A stretch of 64,000 bases of DNA, from NCBI GenBank assembly GCA_039545315.1, contig BCIM01000001.1, positions 2,389,783-2,453,782 of the forward strand, given 5' to 3'. Position 1 is the stretch's first letter; every line of letters starts with the position of its first letter. Origin of the DNA: Kondoa malvinella. Taxonomy: Eukaryota; Basidiomycota; Agaricostilbomycetes; Agaricostilbales; Kondoaceae. The translations under genes and the position numbers were made by a program. Shown here piece after piece: positions 32,413 to 43,936 of the stretch. The notes under the pieces were generated by a model. That model searched no databases, was not told where the DNA came from, and saw only the letters and a program-made list of their open reading frames with translations.

Positions 32413-34992
32413 TTAGACTGCATTCTGTCCGCTCGACGCATTCAAGCTCAGGTTGGCCATGTCCGCACTCTCTTCAGTGCCAGACTCTATCAGTTTGGTG
32501 ACCTTGCCAATAGCGATCGTTCGTCCTGTTGACACTCGTCAGCACGGAAGTAGACATATGTATGTGGGCCGACCTTCGTCTCTGAGCGTGAATCGACCAA
32601 GCGCTTGTCTGTCTTCGAATCGCTCAATACAGATTGGCGCAGCTGTCTCTATCAAAGCGATGATCTTTTGGCCTGTGAAATTCAAGGATCTTAGCGAGGA
32701 TATCGCAAAAATCCGTCCGCACCCACCTTTCTTAGCAAACTGAGGTGGCTTCTTTGACTTTCGCCCTGTCTTTTTGTCAAAGTAATGCAGTAGCGCCTAG
32801 AACAGCATCAGCTACGTCTCATGAATAGCACCGCACGCACAGTCAAAGTAATCTCCTCCGCCATTGTATGCACATGCAGCACGGCACCATAACCAGCGCA
32901 AATGATATTCTTGTGCTCGAGGATGACCAGCTGGGCTTGGAACTGAGTGACAGCGCGAACGGGTTTACGAGCATCGGTCAGAACGAAGCCAACTTGAACT
33001 TCATCTTCTTCTACACCACGCAACCGGATTCGAATGTTGTCGCCTGCTAGTGCTGATGGAACTTCCTCTTCCATTTCGTTGTAGATTGCTGTGACTTCGA
33101 CTGGAGTCTGTTCATGACCGACAACGAGTCAATCAGCTGAAGACTGAAAGACCTGCCTTCCGACGAACCTTGTTGGGCATAAGCACCAAATTTGATCCTT
33201 TCCTCAATCGACCGCTCTCGATCTTGCCAACTACTATCGTGCCCATATCCCGGTATTTCTCAGAGATAGGCATAGCTACAGGTGCATGTACATCGCGGTC
33301 TGTCATGGCCAGGTTGTCCAGCAGACCGAGGAGTGTCGAGCCGCTGCAAGCGATATGAGCCATAATTCAGGATTGAGAGGAATAGACTGACTCGTGCCAT
33401 GAGCACTTGTCCTTTGCGACCACTTCTTTAAGGTTTGCGCCGGTGTAGGCAGAGACAGGGATATAAGTGACCATCTTGTTGCTGAAACCGGTCGTCTTGA
33501 TGAAAGGTGTCATCTTGTCTACAATCTCCTTGTATCTGTACGCAAGAGTGCAAAGCATGAGATCATGCTCAAGGCAAGCAGCATCTACGTACCTCTCCTG
33601 AGACCATTCAACAGTCGGGTCATCCATCTTGTTGACGACGACAATCAAACGCTGCACACCGGCAGTACGGACCAACATGGCGTGCTCTCTAGTTTGACCA
33701 CCTTTTTCGAACCCAGTCTCGAATTCACCTTTTCGCGCAGAGATGACCTATGCGGGGAAATGAGTGTCGACCGAGACAAAGCTGAGGTGTGATGACACGC
33801 ACGAGAACAGCTACATCTGCTTGAGCAGCACCACTGATCATGGAAGGAACAAAGTTCTTGTGACCAGGTGCGTCGAGAATGGTGTATCTTCTTGATGGCG
33901 TCTCAAAGTACGCTCGACCAACTTCAACCGTAATACCCTGTGCAAACGGGAACAGCCTCTAATCACGGAAAGTGATGAAGTGGCCGCCTGAACGCACCTT
34001 GTCTCTCTCTTGCCTGGTAGAATCAAGAGCCCAAGAAAGGTACCAACTCTCTCTTCCAGCTTCTTTCGCCTCTCGCTCGTATTTCTCCATCGTCCGCTTA
34101 TCAACCATACCACTGAGGTACAAGAGATTACCACCCATTGTAGACTTGCCCGCATCCACATGACCAATAAAGACAATGTTGACGTGCAATTTTGAAGACA
34201 CGTCGTCTGCTCCGTACAGATCATTGAGGGCTTCCGTATCTGCCGCTTGTTGAGTTTCAGCGACAATGGCATCAGCAGTGGAAGGAGCTTGGTTTCTCGC
34301 TGCACGAGCTTCCGCTTTCGCTTCCGCAGCAGGAGCTTTCTTTTCTTCTTCCTTCTTTTCCAATTTCGCTGCTTGAGCAGGTTTGGGTGTACCAGGTGGG
34401 GTAGATTTGGCTGAATTGTTTCCGCTCCCGCCGCCGATAGAAAGTGATTTGGCCGCTGTGGGTTTAGAACCGCCTATAGAGAGGGAAACGGCTTTCGCTT
34501 CGCCTGATGGAGGAGGTAGTGTGATTTTGCTCGCTGAAGGCTGGGGTGCGGGTGCTGGTTCGTCATCCCAGGAAGCGGGAGGAGGAGCTTCTTGGTTGCG
34601 CTGAAGGAGTTGAGGTGGTTGTTGTTGGTACGACTGGTTGTTTGAGAATTGCTGGTACTGCTGGAATTGATCACGGTACGGCTGCTGTTGCTGCTGCTGT
34701 TGAGGATAGCCTTGATGTTGACCTGGATATGGCTGTTGCTGGCCGTAATAGCCTGGCTGCGGCTGTCCTGGGTAACCGTTTGGCTGTTGCTCTCCTGGTC
34801 TGAGGATAGTAGGCTGAAAGGCAGCTGTCACAACATTTGAGCTTTGATGCATTTGTTATGCGCGCAAGTGTTCTGACGTACGGACGTTTGGTCTGAATGA
34901 TTGGCCAGGTTGCCAGCCTTGTGCGTTCGCTGTCAGTAGAAGACTGTGAGAACAGCTTCTATAAGGAGTGACAGGCTCTACTGACGGTTCAT
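32413..34992 (-). CDS. SUP35: Translation termination factor eRF3 (Sup35)
   Basis: GTPase partner of eRF1 in peptide release. A tiny first exon (ATG 34992, 11 coding nt) joins by a 38-nt intron to [15 protein letters not shown], then to a Gln/Tyr/Pro/Gly-rich N domain ([15 protein letters not shown], poly-Q) of the type that forms prions in yeast. A Lys/Glu/Ala-rich M region ([12 protein letters not shown]) follows. The GTPase domain has G1 [22 protein letters not shown] (G3), NKMDD (G4) and the eRF3-type [20 protein letters not shown]-terminal beta-barrels show [22 protein letters not shown] and [13 protein letters not shown]. It ends NAV at 32413. About ten introns. Divergent from TCD across 306 nt. 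Confidence 0.96.
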
Positions 34993-35298
34993 AGTGGCAA
35001 GGGAGAGTGATTAAAAATTGCAAAGAAGGGGGGCGTTCAAGGCGTTGTTGCGCTTGTTGGACGATTGAGATATACCAAAGGGCGATAGCGTAAAGGTATC
35101 TGAACTGTAGTCTGCTGTGTTCACTTGGCTGATGGATGTCAACACTTCTAGCGCTTGCACTTTTTTCATGTCGTCTGTTCTTGTCAGCAAGCAGCTTCTG
35201 TCCCTACTCTCTCGTTACTAGATCTCCTCTTGTGGCTCTCTCTAATTCGTCTGCTATCATTCCTGCCTGTCGTGTTTTACCGCGCGTCATCAAAGCGC
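34993..35298. promoter_or_regulatory. Divergent promoter region, SUP35 / TCD
   Basis: About 300 nt between divergent start codons. It contains pyrimidine tracts towards TCD (35160-35280) and purine-rich sequence towards SUP35. No defined element is recognised. Confidence 0.45.
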
Positions 35299-37152
35299 AT
35301 GATGTCCTCCTACCTCCCATCCTTCTCATCTATCCAAGCAAAGCTGCTCTTCACAGCAGCACTCAGCGCATCAGTTACTGCTTTCCTAGTCTTCAGCGCT
35401 CAAGACTTGCGGCATGTAAGCTACTTGCCCATTCGTAATCTCAACTCGCTCATATTTTGTCTGGCCTCAGCACAAGAAACGGAAACAGCTGCGTGACGAT
35501 ATCCTCGCTTCTAAAGCTACAGACGAGACGCTCAATTCCCTTGGTCTACCTAATCTGGAAGAAGATGATGTTGCATTCGATGATACGCTCATTAGGGAGT
35601 TTCTAGCCAGGAATATTGCTTTCTTGGGCGAGGAACAGTGTATGGGCCTGAGAGAAAAGTTTGTGGTTGTGGTTGGCATGGGAGGTGTTGGAAGTGCTTG
35701 GTGCGTGGGCAACAGAACTCGTCAGCTTGTCAGCTGATGTTTTTGTCGCTTTTGCACAGCGCTACTATGCTCGCGAGAAGTGGCATAGGTCATATTCGCC
35801 TGATAGACTTTGATCAAGTTTCTCTATCCTCTCTGAACGTACATTCTATCCTCTTGATCGCCAATCTCAGCTGATCCAATTCGCAGCGACATGCCCACGC
35901 GACTTTATCAGATGTGGGAACACCAAAAGTCGTCTGTTCCAAGCGCTTCTTCAAACAAGTCGCGCCTTGGGTCAAAGTCGACGCTCGAGTGGAACTCTTC
36001 TCCCTTGAAGCTGCTCCAGAACTACTTGGCGGAAACCCTGATTGGGTGATAGATTGTATAGATAACATTGCTTCCAAGGTCAGTCTTCCTTTACGTTAGC
36101 ACACCGGCCGTATGCTAAAGTCGGGCGATCAGGTCCATCTACTGCAATACTGTAAAGAGAACAACTTGAAAGTCTTTTCAGCAATGGGCGCAGCGTCGAA
36201 ATGCGATCCCTCCCGAATCCAAATCTGCGATCTGTCCACTTCTTTCGAAGACCCATTAGCAAGAGCAGTTCGTCGTCGACTTCGCATCGCTTCGGGCGTA
36301 GGAAGCGGAATACCTATCGTATATTCTACTGAGCGACCGGCGGAGAATGTCAAGCTTATGCCTTTGGATGAAGATGAATTCCAGAAAGGCCAAGTTGGGG
36401 AATTGAGTGCGTTGGAGCAGTTCAGAGTACGGATATTACCTTGTTTGGGCCCTTTGCCTGGTATGATCTCGTTCACACTGCTGAGAGAGTGAGCTGATGT
36501 GATTTAGGCATGTTTGGGCAAGCTATAGCTGCGTACATAGTCAGTGATCTCGGTGGGCTCGAGATGGACCCGCTGGCAATCAAGTGAGTCATCAATTTGA
36601 GCGTAGCTCTAAGTACTGATGTTGGTATCCAAAGGCATCGGCCGAAACTGTACAGGTCAACGTATAACGCACTTTCAGCTATGGAGTTCAGATTACATGG
36701 AACCCAGTAAGTCGAGACTGATCATTGTCGACACGCACTCAGAGATTCGTGGTCTTGAAGGAAGCTGCCTTTCAACGAGCAAGATGTCGAATATCTAGTA
36801 GACGAATTGCATCGAGTAAGCCAGTATCATTCTACCTTTGATCTCACGCTGATGACCCAATAGGGCAAGTCCGTCGTCTCGCCAGAGTACAAAGTTCCGC
36901 AAAGACCAGCTCTAGCTCGTTGGCACAAAGACCAACCTCTGACTTGGTCAAACTGCGTGCTTTTCGAACGAGATGAATGCGACAAGTATGCTTTATGCTC
37001 AGAGTGCTACATCGCGCTGACCGGTGCACAGGCATGAGAAGCGTTGTCTGGTTGGCGATGAGGATCCCGCTACAGTATGGGGACAAGAGACTGCACAACT
37101 GGTAGAGCGTCGGCAAGAGGAAGAGAGGACGTTTCGACATCTCAGACTCTAG
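35299..37152 (+). CDS. TCD1: tRNA threonylcarbamoyladenosine dehydratase (E1-like, TcdA/Tcd1 family)
   Basis: ATP-dependent E1-like enzyme that cyclises t6A to ct6A at position 37 of ANN-decoding tRNAs; fungal forms sit on the mitochondrial outer membrane. The N-terminus (ATG 35299) has a hydrophobic anchor (LLFTAALSASVTAFLVFSA). The core reads FLGEEQCMGLREKFVVVVGMGGVGSA (Rossmann nucleotide site), ARSGIGHIRLIDFDQVSLSSLNRHA, VIDCIDNIASK, FSAMGAASKCDPSRI and GSGIPIVYSTERP. Eight or nine short introns keep phase. It ends ...RTFRHLRL at 37150. Two yeast paralogues exist (TCD1/TCD2) and the number here is arbitrary. Confidence 0.9.
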
Positions 37153-37185
37153 AACCGCTAGATGTGATAGCTACTTCACAAGGAG

Positions 37186-37370
37186 GCACTTTGTACATTG
37201 TATACATTGCATTCGAAACACCACTTCGCATTCACCATACACATATCCAACATTACGAACTGACCAAACCATAAGGACCTGTGGAGTTGACACGGGAGGC
37301 ATCGAGATGCGGACCCAATGCAAACGGACCCATATGTTCGAGAGGTAATAAATCTCGGCTTGGCCTGGTA
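37186..37370 (-). pseudogene. Decayed copy of the DUF1772 gene 3' end
   Basis: About 185 nt that align by eye with 39559-39751, the last coding part and 3' flank of the intact DUF1772 gene. Read on the minus strand it gives LPGQAEIYYLSNIWVRLHWVRISMPP against VPGQVEIDCLLNKWVGLHWVRVSMSA in the intact copy. It then loses frame before the stop. The downstream non-coding part (ACATTGCATTC, CACCACTT) is conserved too. No upstream exons of the gene are found here. Confidence 0.75.
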
Positions 37371-37872
37371 GAGTGAGCAAGCAGCAGGAAGGAATGAAGG
37401 CTCTATTTGGTGTTCATAGAAAGGAGATCGAAAATTCAAAGACGTATACAGCATGGATTCGGCAAAGACGGAGACATGTGGATCGTTCACTTTGCTCAAT
37501 CGCTCGTTCAACCGAGTCTGCCGTGATTTAGAGCAAAGAAGGCCAACGCCGCAGAAAGAGAGCACTGGCGAAGAAAACAAAAAGGATGAAAACAGCGTTC
37601 GAGCGGGCGGAGACGATTGAGATGGTGAACAGTTCTCTTGCTGCGCTTGTTGTGATTGACAAAATAATCGATGGTGCATATGATATAAGATGCTGTACAG
37701 ATCGGGAATGTCCTGGTGTTGCTGTTCAGCCTATCAGTATATAGTCAGCTGTGTTAGAGCAGGCGCACGTACGTACATGTGCTTGCTCTTTCTGCCAGGA
37801 GAGTAACCAGAAGAGTGATCAGCGCTGTTAATCATTCACGAACTCTCGAGCACATACAGGTAAGACGGGAGC
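37371..37872. other. Intergenic
   Basis: About 500 nt beyond the SEC14-like stop. Long frames on the minus strand lack coding character; no remnant of the rest of the DUF1772 gene is visible. Confidence 0.4.
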
Positions 37873-39200
37873 TCAAGTACCGGTAGCTACTCCTTTAGGA
37901 CCTTCATGATTCCAAGGCCCAGCGTTACTCGTTTGACAATCTTGACAATCAGGACATTTGCCTCCTAGATAGTTCGGGATGCAGTCTTCGTCAACCAATT
38001 CGCGGAGTGTTTCAACATAGTCGTTTCCGTGGATGCTGACTTTGGCTACAGTGTCCTGTGGAATGGTTCAGACGATATCGATGTAAGATTTCAGCAACTC
38101 ACATCAGTCAGCCAGGTCTTTGAAGCCTTCCAGATTGTACTGAATGCACTAGGGGCATTGATGATCCTGTCATTCTATCAGATTGACGATACGGTAGACG
38201 TTAGCGATCATGTATACATGATTCTCCCTGTTAGAGGAATGTCAGCATTGTCGGACTGAATAACATGCAGATGACTGACCTGTGCTTTTGGGATATATGG
38301 TCTAAAGCAATGTCAGAGCGATGCAGCTGAGAATTGATATGAATAGGAGAACACAAACCTGTGAGTAATCAATTATACTAGTCGCAGATCAGCAGGTCTC
38401 CACAGCACACCGTGACTAGAACTCACGCCTTCATTGGCGTCTTTAGACCCCAGAATTGCTTTAGACCAGCGTGCTCCATATCAATGATGATGAAGGTAGA
38501 GTCGATCAAAGGATCTCCTCTAGCTTTGGCGCAGGCTGGGTACTTGTCCTGATAATCGGTTCTCAGGCTCGAGGCAGCCTTATCCTTGAACAAACTCACC
38601 CTGATGACCCTCTCAATCGTGGTCACAAAGTTCTTGCTGAGCTCATCCTCGCTGACGACTTCCAGCAGCGCCTTTGGATCGCTCACTCCAGGTGACATGA
38701 CATAAAGAGGTCGACCTGCTTTGTCGCACTTGTGAAAGAATTGAGGAAACATCTCTGCAGTACATGTTTGAGCATGAGCCATCAAGATATTGGAAGCGTA
38801 CCAGTGACGACTCGTTGCTGTTCCGGTTGCAGCTCGAAAGATCGATACAGCTCCTCAGCTCCGAACTCGGCGCGCTTCTTCTGTGCTTTAGTCATCATGT
38901 CTTTTGCTTTAGATACATGAAAGTTTTGCGCTCGGAGGAAACGAAGCAGCTATTCCATCAGATCAGCTCATCTTCGGAGTTCACGTCGCAAGATGCTTTA
39001 CATAGTTCTCGTTTACGTTCGCTGGCATGGGAGAGAATTCGGGCAGAGTCTGAAGCTCCTCGCCTAGCTGCAGGATGGCAGACTGCTGCCCTGGCGACAG
39101 ATTGCCCGGAGTAGCCTTTTCGTTCTGTTCCAGGGAAACGCGTCAAATAAGCAGGGAAGCGAGCGAGAAACACACTTGCAGATGTTGAGCTGGGTGACAT
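37873..39200 (-). CDS. Sec14-like phosphatidylinositol-transfer protein
   Basis: Cytosolic lipid-transfer protein with a CRAL-TRIO fold. The ATG at 39200 gives a 7-codon first exon that joins by a GC-AG intron (39125-39179, donor GCAAGT) to NEKATPGNLSPGQQSAIL, the Sec14 N-terminal TPGNL signature. Then follow LLRFLRAQNFHVSKAKDMM (CRAL-TRIO-N), MFPQFFHKCDKAGRPLYV, FIIIDMEHAGLKQFWGLK, IDYSQTIYPKAQG, IANVYRIVNLI, VAKVSIHGNDY and IPNYLGGKC. It ends GVATGT at 37873. About eight introns, several around small exons. The start and GC-AG intron are chosen because only this join restores the conserved frame. Confidence 0.88.
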
Positions 39201-39632
39201 ATCGTATGGCTTTGATTGAGTAGAGTACGCTGTATGGAAGCGACCTGGAATGACGCGGCAAGGATAATATCAACAGAGCACATATGTGGGGTCTCGATCA
39301 GATCAGCTAAGCAGTCTGGCCCATGCAGCATACCAGCGTAGTACTGTGCTATGTAGACAGGTTTGACTCGATTGTAATTTGGAGCTATTCTTGACCTGTC
39401 TGGAGACTGTAAGGCTATTTTTGGTTCATCATGTTGTAACTGTGCATACGAAATGTCGAACACCAAGACTCCCAGTTTTGTTCTGATATGCCCAAGACTT
39501 GGTAGGTATACTGTGCTAGTGATCAAAAAGATGACCTTGCTACTCCTACCTCATCGGAAGCACTTTGTTAGACCCACATTGTACATTGCATTCAAACACC
39601 ACTTTCCATTCATCATACACACATCCTAACCA
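39201..39632. other. Intergenic, SEC14-like upstream region
   Basis: About 430 nt between the Sec14-like start and the DUF1772 stop. The last part (39559-39632) is one arm of the local repeat pair. Otherwise nothing is recognised. Confidence 0.4.
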
Positions 39633-39751
39633 TTACGAGCTCACCAGAACATAGAGACCTGTAGCCATAGCCACGGCAGACATTGAGACGCGAACCCAAT
39701 GCAAGCCGACCCATTTGTTCAAAAGGCAGTCAATCTCGACCTGACCTGGTA
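39559..39751 (-). repeat. Intact copy of the local 190-nt repeat
   Basis: It covers the last 39 codons plus 3' flank of the DUF1772 gene. The diverged second copy lies at 37186-37370 in the same orientation on the other side of the SEC14-like gene. Confidence 0.75.
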
Positions 39752-40360
39752 CACCAGACTTCTTGTGAAGGCGGTCATTTGTTGGCTTCATGAAGACCAA
39801 TGTCCATATAGAAAACGTAGCATGAGCTGTTGTGCCATTGCGTGTGATGAAAACTACCTACGGAACGATAGATAGAGCTGCTGCGCCGGCAGCAGTCTGG
39901 CAGATAGCCTGAGCATAGTAGGCTGAGGCTCAGAGGCTCCGTCTTACTAGAAGACCAAAGCGCGAATCTTCCTGCCCTACAGCGTACGCAGTCCGGAAGT
40001 AGGCGACGGCCGACACGATGGCCATGGGAGGTGTGCTCATGGCGCCTCGGGCATAACATAAGCCAAGTAGATGGTCAGGGCTTCACCAGAGAGTCGGCTA
40101 GGCATTCTTACCCCATTGGAAGAGCTGCAACCGGTCTTTATCCTGCAGTGACTTGATGCCTCTGCGATACGAATTTGAAGTTGAGCACGAGCAAGTTAAG
40201 TAAGCCAACTCACCTCAGTGCTGGCATAGTGACGATATTATACGAGAGCGTGAGGCCAGTCATCTAAACACTCCATCAGTCGAGCTTCGTGCAGTCAAAG
40301 CCAGCAGACCATGCCAGCAGCGCCTGCGCCTAGACCAATCCAACGGCGGTCGAGAGCCAT
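39633..40360 (-). CDS. DUF1772 (anthrone-oxygenase-like) membrane protein
   Basis: Small multi-pass membrane protein of the DUF1772 family, which includes anthrone oxygenases of fungal polyketide pathways; most members are uncharacterised. The ATG at 40360 starts MALDRRWIGLGAGAAGM, then MTGLTLSYNIVTMPALR (the family's N-terminal helix with a Pro), KDRLQLFQWG, APM-like MSTPPMAIVSAVAYF, WTLVFMKPTNDRLH (family P-T-N motif) and LLNKWVGLHWVRVSM. It ends VLVSS at 39633. Six or so introns. No polyketide synthase is nearby, so an anthrone-oxidation role is not supported here. Confidence 0.72.
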
Positions 40361-40566
40361 AGATGTATATTGTTGTCAAGGATGTCGTGGTGCTACAAGA
40401 GTAAGAGAAGGCGGAGAGAGATGACGTGACGCAAGTAGCGGCCGACGACTCGGCTTCAAAGACAGGCAGGCTGGGGCTCTGTCAATGGTATACACGTGCA
40501 TTCATTACCTCCCTTAGCTCATCGTGCTCAAAACCCTTATCTACATGGGGAATGCCTAGAACCAGT

Positions 40567-42959
40567 CTAGATCTGTCCATTGCCGATATTCTCGAAAAGC
40601 GGATAGCTTGGATAAGAGCCCGCTTCATACCCAAAGGGCATAGGACGGTCATGTTGCGGCATACTCGGTTCTGCTTCTTGTCCATAAACAACTGGAGTCG
40701 GTTTAGGCGTAGCAGTCTTTTTCTTTTTCTTGACCGGCGCTTCCTCTTCTTCTGAATCTGCTTGAAGATTTGGACTTGCTGCTGCTTTTGGTTTCCTCGC
40801 TTGCGATCGCGCATACCGTAGGCCTGCATGATCATCAGCTCTGACTCAGGGTAAGAAGAAAGGGGAAACGCACCACAAGCGTTACACAGCGATTTGATCC
40901 CATTCGGACCTTTTCTCCACTCTGGCGAATTCTTCGTCCCGCAACTCGAGCATGTTCTCGGCACTCCGTCATCTTTCCTCTCCCTCTTTGGCTTTCTTGC
41001 GATACTAGCTGTAGAAGTAGCAGAAGACCCAGCTGAAACAGGCATGAGTAATTGACTGGCACTGGATTGAGGCGACTCTTCTGTTCCGGGTGAATGATCT
41101 AGAGGTGAAGCTGACTGTTGTCTTTGCACAGGAGGGTATTGAGGCGGAGGAGGGTAGTACGCTTCCTGATGCGTCGCTATGGGGTAGCTTTGCTGAGGGT
41201 AAGACAAAGGATGATAGTGGGTGTTTAGGTAAGTGGGCCGAGGTATGTACATTTCGAGGTTTGGGTCTGTATGGGCGTAATAGTAATCTGGGTGAAGAGT
41301 ATTGCTGCGAGGTTGCTGCATGAGCTGAGGATAGGGCATGGGCTGTTGTTGATGGTGTACCGGAGCAGCAGAGTGTTGTGGGAACGGCGCACGAGCTTGT
41401 TGGCTGCTGAAGGAACCGAGAATGGCAGCACCAGTGGCTACCGTTGGTGATATTGCTTCCTTCCATCGCTCCTCTTCTGGCCATCTCGATCTGGCGCTGA
41501 GCTGACCTGACGAATGCGCTTCACCGCTCGTGCCAGGTATGAAAGGTAAAGGTGGTGGTTTCTGCTTGGGCAGCTTGTCTTGTCGGATGGTCGGATGTAC
41601 AGCTTGAGATGTAGAAGCGTTGTTTGGACTACGATTGGGAATAGTTCCAGCGATCTCGAATCCGACGAAAGATAAAGAGCCCCATGGTATGACGACAGAT
41701 TCGATAGTGGTCAACGCGCCATGCCGTATCCTGCACAAAAATCAGCAAACGTGCGAGGTCTTGTCCATCATTGCGACTGACACAGGGTTTTTGCTTCGAT
41801 ACCTCCGTGTGCAATTGGTCTGCGCATCCGTGTTTTGCTCGCGTGGCCTCTCGATCACCTCTCGCGCCAATTTAGCATAACTTTCAGCCGTTTCTTCAGG
41901 CAAATCGGAATGCTCCGGCAGATGAGGATATGTCAACAGCAGCTGATTAGAAGGTCGAGCCAGTAGCTGGAAGATGTAGCGAGATTTGCTCCCAATTTCT
42001 GAGTTGTCGGGTGGGTATGAGGCTTCTATGTCAAAGAGGACTTGAAAGAGTTGGCTGGCATGCCATGTTGTGAAGTACTGCTCTGGATCGCTAGAAGGTC
42101 CACACCAGTTGGACCAAGGTGTTCGTGCGCTTTCATCGGCGTCTTCCTCGGACAAGTCTGGACTTAAAGATCAGCAATGAAAGATGAGCCGCAACTAGGA
42201 CATACCAATAGCAGCATGGAAGAAGCACAGGATGGTTCGTTCGCCTATCCAGCTTGAAGTGAGCTTGAGAGGCATATACTGGAACGCCATTTCAATAACC
42301 AGCGGTAGATCATATCCGGATAGACTGACCTCATCATCATTCCACGCAGATGCATGCGCTTGCAAGTCATCTGTATTGCCGCCGAGCACCTTGCGCAAGT
42401 GAGCTGCTCTTCCATACCGACATCTGATTGGTCCCCGTATCAGAGCCCATTCTTTGCTCTGGCTGTAAGCGAAAACATTACCTCGTTACAGTACCAAATA
42501 GCGTTCGCCCAGTAAGGAAGTTTTGATAGTCTCTTTCGAAAGCGTCTCGTTCTTCAGGATGAATCCAATCATACAAGCCAGTTTTCATGAAGGGCGCCAA
42601 TTGCTGTGAGGCATCAATGCGTCAGTGCCGTGCATGAGACGAGTAATAGCGCATCTGGAGAATAAAGCGGAAATGCATGCATAATGGTAAAGTGATCGAA
42701 GGAACGATCGCCAAATCATATTATATGATCGCAGGGACATGCAATAATTGATGATTGCTCCGCTTCTTTTGCTTAAGACCCGCCATGACAGACAGGCAGG
42801 CACCACGCCGACTCCAGAAGCTTGGACAACAAGACCGCTCACCTCGCCAAAGTTGACAGACGCAATAGGATCCAAATAACGGAACCGTAAATCTTGATCC
42901 AAGATAGTCCAATAACAGCGTGAATCATCTGGTCTGCCAAACGCTCCTAGGCCTTCCAT
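40567..42959 (-). CDS. PAS and GATA-finger transcription factor, white-collar-2-like
   Basis: Probable blue-light-response partner protein. The N-terminal PAS-like domain is built from several exons: [19 protein letters not shown] (ATG 42959), [51 protein letters not shown] and [25 protein letters not shown] long Pro/Gln/Tyr-rich low-complexity stretch follows. The C-terminus has one GATA zinc finger, [27 protein letters not shown] (C-x2-C-x18-C-x2-C), continuing across an intron as [10 protein letters not shown], then a basic KKKKK tail; stop at 40567. PAS followed by a single GATA finger is the WC-2 architecture. The flavin-binding LOV partner (WC-1) is not in the window. Confidence 0.82.
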
Positions 42960-43936
42960 GTCTAGCTTGTGGACAGAGAGCAGCGGTGCGTGAGCGCGGT
43001 GTGAGGGGTTAGGCAATAAGAGTCTAGGCTTTGCGCAGGCACAGGTAACTCTCTCTAGCCGTTGTTTATTTGTCTCTGGCGGTAGATAGGTAGACCAAGA
43101 ACAGGTCGTGACTGCGAGGGTCAGGAGCTGCTGATGTGTGTTAGAGTGGTTGATCGCTGTCAACGATTGATCGCAAAGCGAGCCGCTCGGACTTTGACAA
43201 GAAGGAGCATTCGGATCTTACAAATTGCCCACACCTTTAAACAACCTCGCCTGATGCGTTCGCCGCACCCCTGCTTGTATCTGTGTCTGTGTAGAAGCAG
43301 CTGCTAGTGTGAGCTCGAGTGATATCTTAGATTTCGAGAAGACAACTTCTGTCTAGCCAGGCGACATCAATGGCAAGAAGAGCGGCTCGAGAATGGTGAC
43401 TCTTGAGACAGACGCTACTCATAAAGCCAGAGAGCAGCATCCTAGCCTTTCCGAGACAGTGCGTGAAACAGCAGAGGAGCGGCTCGACAGCTTAAAGGAT
43501 GAGCGGGCTTGACAAAGCTGCCGTATCAACGTCAGAAGAAGCAGACGTATAGTAGGCAGGGATACAGCAGCTGCAGACAAAGAGACAGATTGCAAAAACT
43601 GTATTCGCCCAGAGCAAGTGAGCGTCGGCTGTGTGCAAGCTGGTCACGGTAGACAGGGCTTGCTGGACGGGTCGCTGAAACTCAGCCGTTGCACCAGAAA
43701 TTGACTAGAGAGGGAGAAGCGGTAGAATCAGGCAAATCAAGACAGGCAGAACCGGGTTCGACGGGAAAACAGGATCAACCCAGAGGTAAAACCGGGACAG
43801 AGTGCGCAAACTTTATGAACAAGTAATACCAGAAGGCTCAGAGCGGACATATGTGCACCGACTTAGAGGCAAATCAAAACAAATTGTTCAGTCATCGTTG
43901 CTTGACAAGGAGCGACCGAACAAATCGTCTCAATTC
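42960..43936. promoter_or_regulatory. Long divergent intergenic region, WC-2-like / COX11
   Basis: About 980 nt, the longest clear divergent gap in the window, against 23-470 nt for other pairs. The COX11 side (43500-43800) is purine-rich with repeated AACCGGG/ACCGGGA motifs at 43750-43800. It probably includes long 5' leaders. No gene is seen. Confidence 0.45.

Noticed and set aside
39654..40360. Polyketide biosynthesis cluster around the DUF1772 gene
   Set aside because: No polyketide synthase, oxygenase or transporter lies nearby; neighbours are housekeeping genes.
41005..41484. 159-codon minus-strand ORF inside the GATA-factor gene
   Set aside because: It is a frame-shadow of the Pro/Gln/Tyr-rich coding exon of the PAS/GATA factor.
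43740..43800. tRNA T-arm-like GGTTCGAC in purine-rich sequence
   Set aside because: No flanking acceptor stem, D arm or anticodon arm can be drawn around it.
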